Source: G963665975 sp963665975 | GTDB taxonomy: Bacteria > Bacteroidota > Rhodothermia > Rhodothermales > Bin80 | Length of the DNA: 64,000 nt | Direction: 5' to 3' | Assembly: GCA_963665975.1 (NCBI GenBank) | Contig: OY762508.1 | Span: 3,844,001-3,908,000, forward strand | Shown here: piece after piece, positions 61,909 to 64,000 of the stretch | Position numbering within the stretch: the stretch's first letter is position 1 | Layout: every line of letters begins with the position of its first letter | Notes under the pieces: model-generated | What the model was told of the DNA's origin: nothing | The model's database searches: none | What the model saw: the letters and a program-made list of their open reading frames with translations, nothing else | Made by a program: the position numbers and the translations under genes

Positions 61909-62394
61909 ATGCCTGGTACTACATCAACAATCGACACGCTTCCCAGCGAACGGGCCTGGCAGCTCGTTGAGGAGGTTCTTGCCGATTCACCAGACTATCT
62001 GGTGGACTGCACCGTACGTGGTGCGGCAGGATCACGAGCAGTAGACGTGTTTGTGGACAGCGACAACACGATTGGCGTAGATCGTCTCGCAGACATTAGT
62101 CGGGAAGTGGCGTTCCTCCTGGAGGCGAATGAGGTAATCCGTGGCCCGTATCGTCTGAATGTATCCTCGCCAGGCGTGGATCGGCCGCTAACGTTGCCTC
62201 GCCAGTACCGGACGAACATAGGGCGCTCGCTGCGGGTGCATTTCCGGCGTACGGATGACAGCGGGTATACCGAAATCACAGGTGTCCTCACCGGTGCCGA
62301 CGAAGACGGGATAGTGGTAACGCAGGAAAAGAAGAGGCCTGTGCGCATCACGTATTCGCAGATTCTGTGGGCTAAAGTTCAACTTCCCTGGTGA
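61909..62394 (+). CDS. rimP: Ribosome maturation factor RimP
   Basis: Needed for 30S subunit assembly. The ATG at 61909 is preferred because GGAGGA (61895-61900) precedes it; a TTG two codons upstream is less likely. 161 residues. Typical blocks: VEEVLADSPDYLVDCTVRGAAGSRAVDVFVDSDNTIGVDRLADISREVAFLLE, and YRLNVSSPGVDRPLTLPRQYRTNIGRSLRVHF (the conserved YxLEVSSPGxDRPL motif, here LNVSSPG). The C-terminal SH3-like domain ends KVQLPW. First gene of the rimP-nusA-infB operon. Confidence 0.95.
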   Translation: MPGTTSTIDTLPSERAWQLVEEVLADSPDYLVDCTVRGAAGSRAVDVFVDSDNTIGVDRLADISREVAFLLEANEVIRGPYRLNVSSPGVDRPLTLPRQYRTNIGRSLRVHFRRTDDSGYTEITGVLTGADEDGIVVTQEKKRPVRITYSQILWAKVQLPW

Positions 62395-62453
62395 TCCTCC
62401 GGCGCTGCCCTTGCCAAGAATGGGCAGTCCAGACTTGCTATCAGAGAAACGCT

Positions 62454-63737
62454 ATGCAGAGTACGGACCTCGTTTCTTCGTTCGCGGAGATCGCGCACGA
62501 AAAGGACATAAACCGGGATGCATTACAACTCATCGTCGAAGATGTAATTCGGGCGATGATTCGTAAACGTTATGGCTCCGACGAGTCCTTTGAAATCATT
62601 CTGAATCCCGACCACGGAGACGTACAAATTCTCCATGTGCGGGAAGTGGTGGACAACTATGATCTGGAGGATCCCGTAACTCAGATCGAACTGGAGCAGG
62701 CGCTCAAGATCGACGAGGATTTTGAGGTGGAAGATGAGGTCGCAGAGGAGATCTCCATCACGGACTTTGGCCGCCGCGCGGTGCTTATGGCCCGCCACAC
62801 GTTTCGCCAGCGAATCCGGGATATAGAGAAGGAGAACATCTTTGCCGAATACTCGGAGTTGATCGGCGAACTCGTTGTCGGCGAGATTTACCAGGTCCGC
62901 CGCCGCGAAGTCCTGGTCATCCACAACCGGGTGGAGCTTGTTTTGCCTCGCGAAGAGCAAATCCACCGGGATCGGTACCGCAAGGGAGATATGGTGCGCG
63001 CTGTCGTGAAAGAGGTGCGCAGAGACGCGGGGAGCAACCCGCAGGTAATCATTAGCCGTTCCGACCCGGCCCTGATGGAGCGCCTGTTTGAACTCGAGGT
63101 CCCCGAGATCGACGAAGGCATCGTCGAAACCAGGCGTATCCTGCGTGAGCCGGGTGAACGCGCCAAAGTCGCCGTTATCAGCCATGACGAGCGCATAGAC
63201 CCTGTAGGGGCATGCGTAGGTCTTAAAGGGAATCGCATTCACGCCGTGGTCAGGGAGCTCAGCAACGAGAATATCGATGTGCTGCACTGGTCGGATGATC
63301 CGCACACGCTGATCAAGCGCGCATTGTCTCCAGCGAATCCGGTTTCGGTAGTGCTGAACGACGACCTTGAGCCGCCGAGAGCAAAGGTTGTGGTGCGCGC
63401 GGATGAGGTCAGCCAGGCCATCGGGCGTGGTGGCATCAACATACGGTTGGCATCGCGGCTGGCCGGCTACGAAATCGATATCTACCGAGAAATTCCTCCC
63501 GATGAGGAAGACATCGAAATCGGGGAATTTGCGGACGAGTTTGAAGAGGAAACGCTGCAGAAACTGCGCGACATAGGATGCGATTCAGCCAAGGCCGTTC
63601 TGGAGTTGTCGATAGAGGAGCTTGTGCGGCGCAGTGGCCTGGAGTTGGAACTGGCCAAAAAGGTCTACCAGGCCATTAAAACGGAATTTGACGATGACGA
63701 GGAAGAAATGGATGAGGTGGAAGAAATGGAGCAATAA
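62454..63737 (+). CDS. nusA: Transcription termination/antitermination protein NusA
   Basis: The ATG at 62454 starts MQSTDLVSSFAEIAHEKDIN, the usual NusA N-terminus; the open frame extends upstream to 62391 but without homology. 427 residues: RNA polymerase-binding N-domain (to about 125), S1 domain (VVGEIYQVRRREVLVIH), KH1 and KH2 (IDPVGACVGLKGNRIHAVVRELSNENIDVL, VSQAIGRGGINIRLASRLAGYEIDIY), then one short helical segment (CDSAKAVLELSIEELVRRSG) and a strongly acidic tail (DDDEEEMDEVEEMEQ). NusA promotes pausing and hairpin-dependent termination, so the leader hairpins upstream of rimP could give feedback. Confidence 0.96.
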   Translation: MQSTDLVSSFAEIAHEKDINRDALQLIVEDVIRAMIRKRYGSDESFEIILNPDHGDVQILHVREVVDNYDLEDPVTQIELEQALKIDEDFEVEDEVAEEISITDFGRRAVLMARHTFRQRIRDIEKENIFAEYSELIGELVVGEIYQVRRREVLVIHNRVELVLPREEQIHRDRYRKGDMVRAVVKEVRRDAGSNPQVIISRSDPALMERLFELEVPEIDEGIVETRRILREPGERAKVAVISHDERIDPVGACVGLKGNRIHAVVRELSNENIDVLHWSDDPHTLIKRALSPANPVSVVLNDDLEPPRAKVVVRADEVSQAIGRGGINIRLASRLAGYEIDIYREIPPDEEDIEIGEFADEFEEETLQKLRDIGCDSAKAVLELSIEELVRRSGLELELAKKVYQAIKTEFDDDEEEMDEVEEMEQ

Positions 63738-63781
63738 ATCCTGTTAACACGACTGAAGGGTTACCTTCGAAACCGGCGTAC

Positions 63782-64000
63782 ATGGCGACGACGCAGACCA
63801 TACGAAAATTCAAGAAGGTCCGGCTTCACAAGCTGGTCAAGGAGCTCAATCTTTCGACCGACCACATCGTCGGTTTTCTGAAGGAGCAGGGGAAGGAATA
63901 TGCGCTTTCCGGAAAAGGTATCAATGCTTCTATTGCGGATGAGGATGTCTATCTCGATTTGTTGGCGACATTTTCCAGTGATCTGCAGATGCGTGAGCGT
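63782..64000 (+). CDS. infB: Translation initiation factor IF-2 (partial, runs off the window)
   Basis: The ATG at 63782 opens a frame still open at 64000 (73 codons). The visible part is the N-terminal IF2N module: KKVRLHKLVKELNLSTDHIV then GFLKEQGKEY. The GTPase core lies outside the window. Position directly behind nusA supports the call. Confidence 0.9.
   Translation, partial: MATTQTIRKFKKVRLHKLVKELNLSTDHIVGFLKEQGKEYALSGKGINASIADEDVYLDLLATFSSDLQMRER

Overview
The window reads as chromosomal DNA of a Gram-negative bacterium from the Bacteroidota/Rhodothermota (FCB) side of the tree. This is inferred from protein style, not from a 16S gene. Supporting signs are a secreted protease ending in a type IX secretion-like sorting domain, a Bacteroidota-type promoter (TTTTG, 21 nt, TATATTTG) upstream of rimP-nusA, many genes with no Shine-Dalgarno sequence, lipoproteins with TlpA, SurA/PpiC and Sel1 domains, and a GlnRS carrying a YqeY/GatB tail.

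Region 1 (1-11,450) is accessory and eroded. It begins with a partial Cache-type lipoprotein gene. Two degenerate ISNCY-type insertion sequences (about 437-2264 and 5952-7765, same orientation, with recognisable terminal inverted repeats) bracket a frameshifted subtilisin protease with ten plant-type leucine-rich repeats. An IS21 IstA relic, a PD-(D/E)XK-like protein gene, a decayed tRNA-Gly, an M19 dipeptidase plus FAD oxidoreductase pair, and a TnpB zinc-finger relic follow.

Region 2 (11,690-22,290) is mostly biosynthetic: murA on the minus strand; then a cysteine desulfurase, a TIGR04282-like GT-A protein, thrB (apparently lacking a normal start codon), thrC, a divergent squalene/phytoene synthase-like gene, purM, plsY, gpsA and an AlbA_2 protein on the plus strand. 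It closes with a strong hairpin terminator at 22,256.

Region 3 (22,286-26,124) is the most unusual stretch. A secreted TlpA-family thioredoxin gene on the minus strand is split in two by about 2.14 kb of inserted DNA. The insert is flanked by a 7-bp direct repeat (CACATGG) and carries a Sel1-repeat lipoprotein gene and two possible small ORFs on the plus strand. Removing the insert rejoins the host frame exactly.

Region 4 (26,437-40,482) holds parC-parE-like topoisomerase genes, a TerB-like protein, fxsA and moxR. It also holds three consecutive periplasmic PpiC/SurA-type chaperone genes facing an ECF sigma/anti-sigma pair, and then gltX.

Region 5 (40,512-50,882, minus strand) is a methylmalonyl-CoA mutase operon (mutA-mutB-meaB) translationally coupled to glnS, with katG upstream of it. 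Region 6 (51,192-64,000) holds a SPOUT methyltransferase, cmk-rpsA (S1 with acidic tails and a 72-bp tandem repeat), an ALDH7-type dehydrogenase, an aminotransferase, prfB with its programmed +1 frameshift, nadB, and the rimP-nusA-infB operon behind a leader with two tandem intrinsic-terminator-like hairpins.
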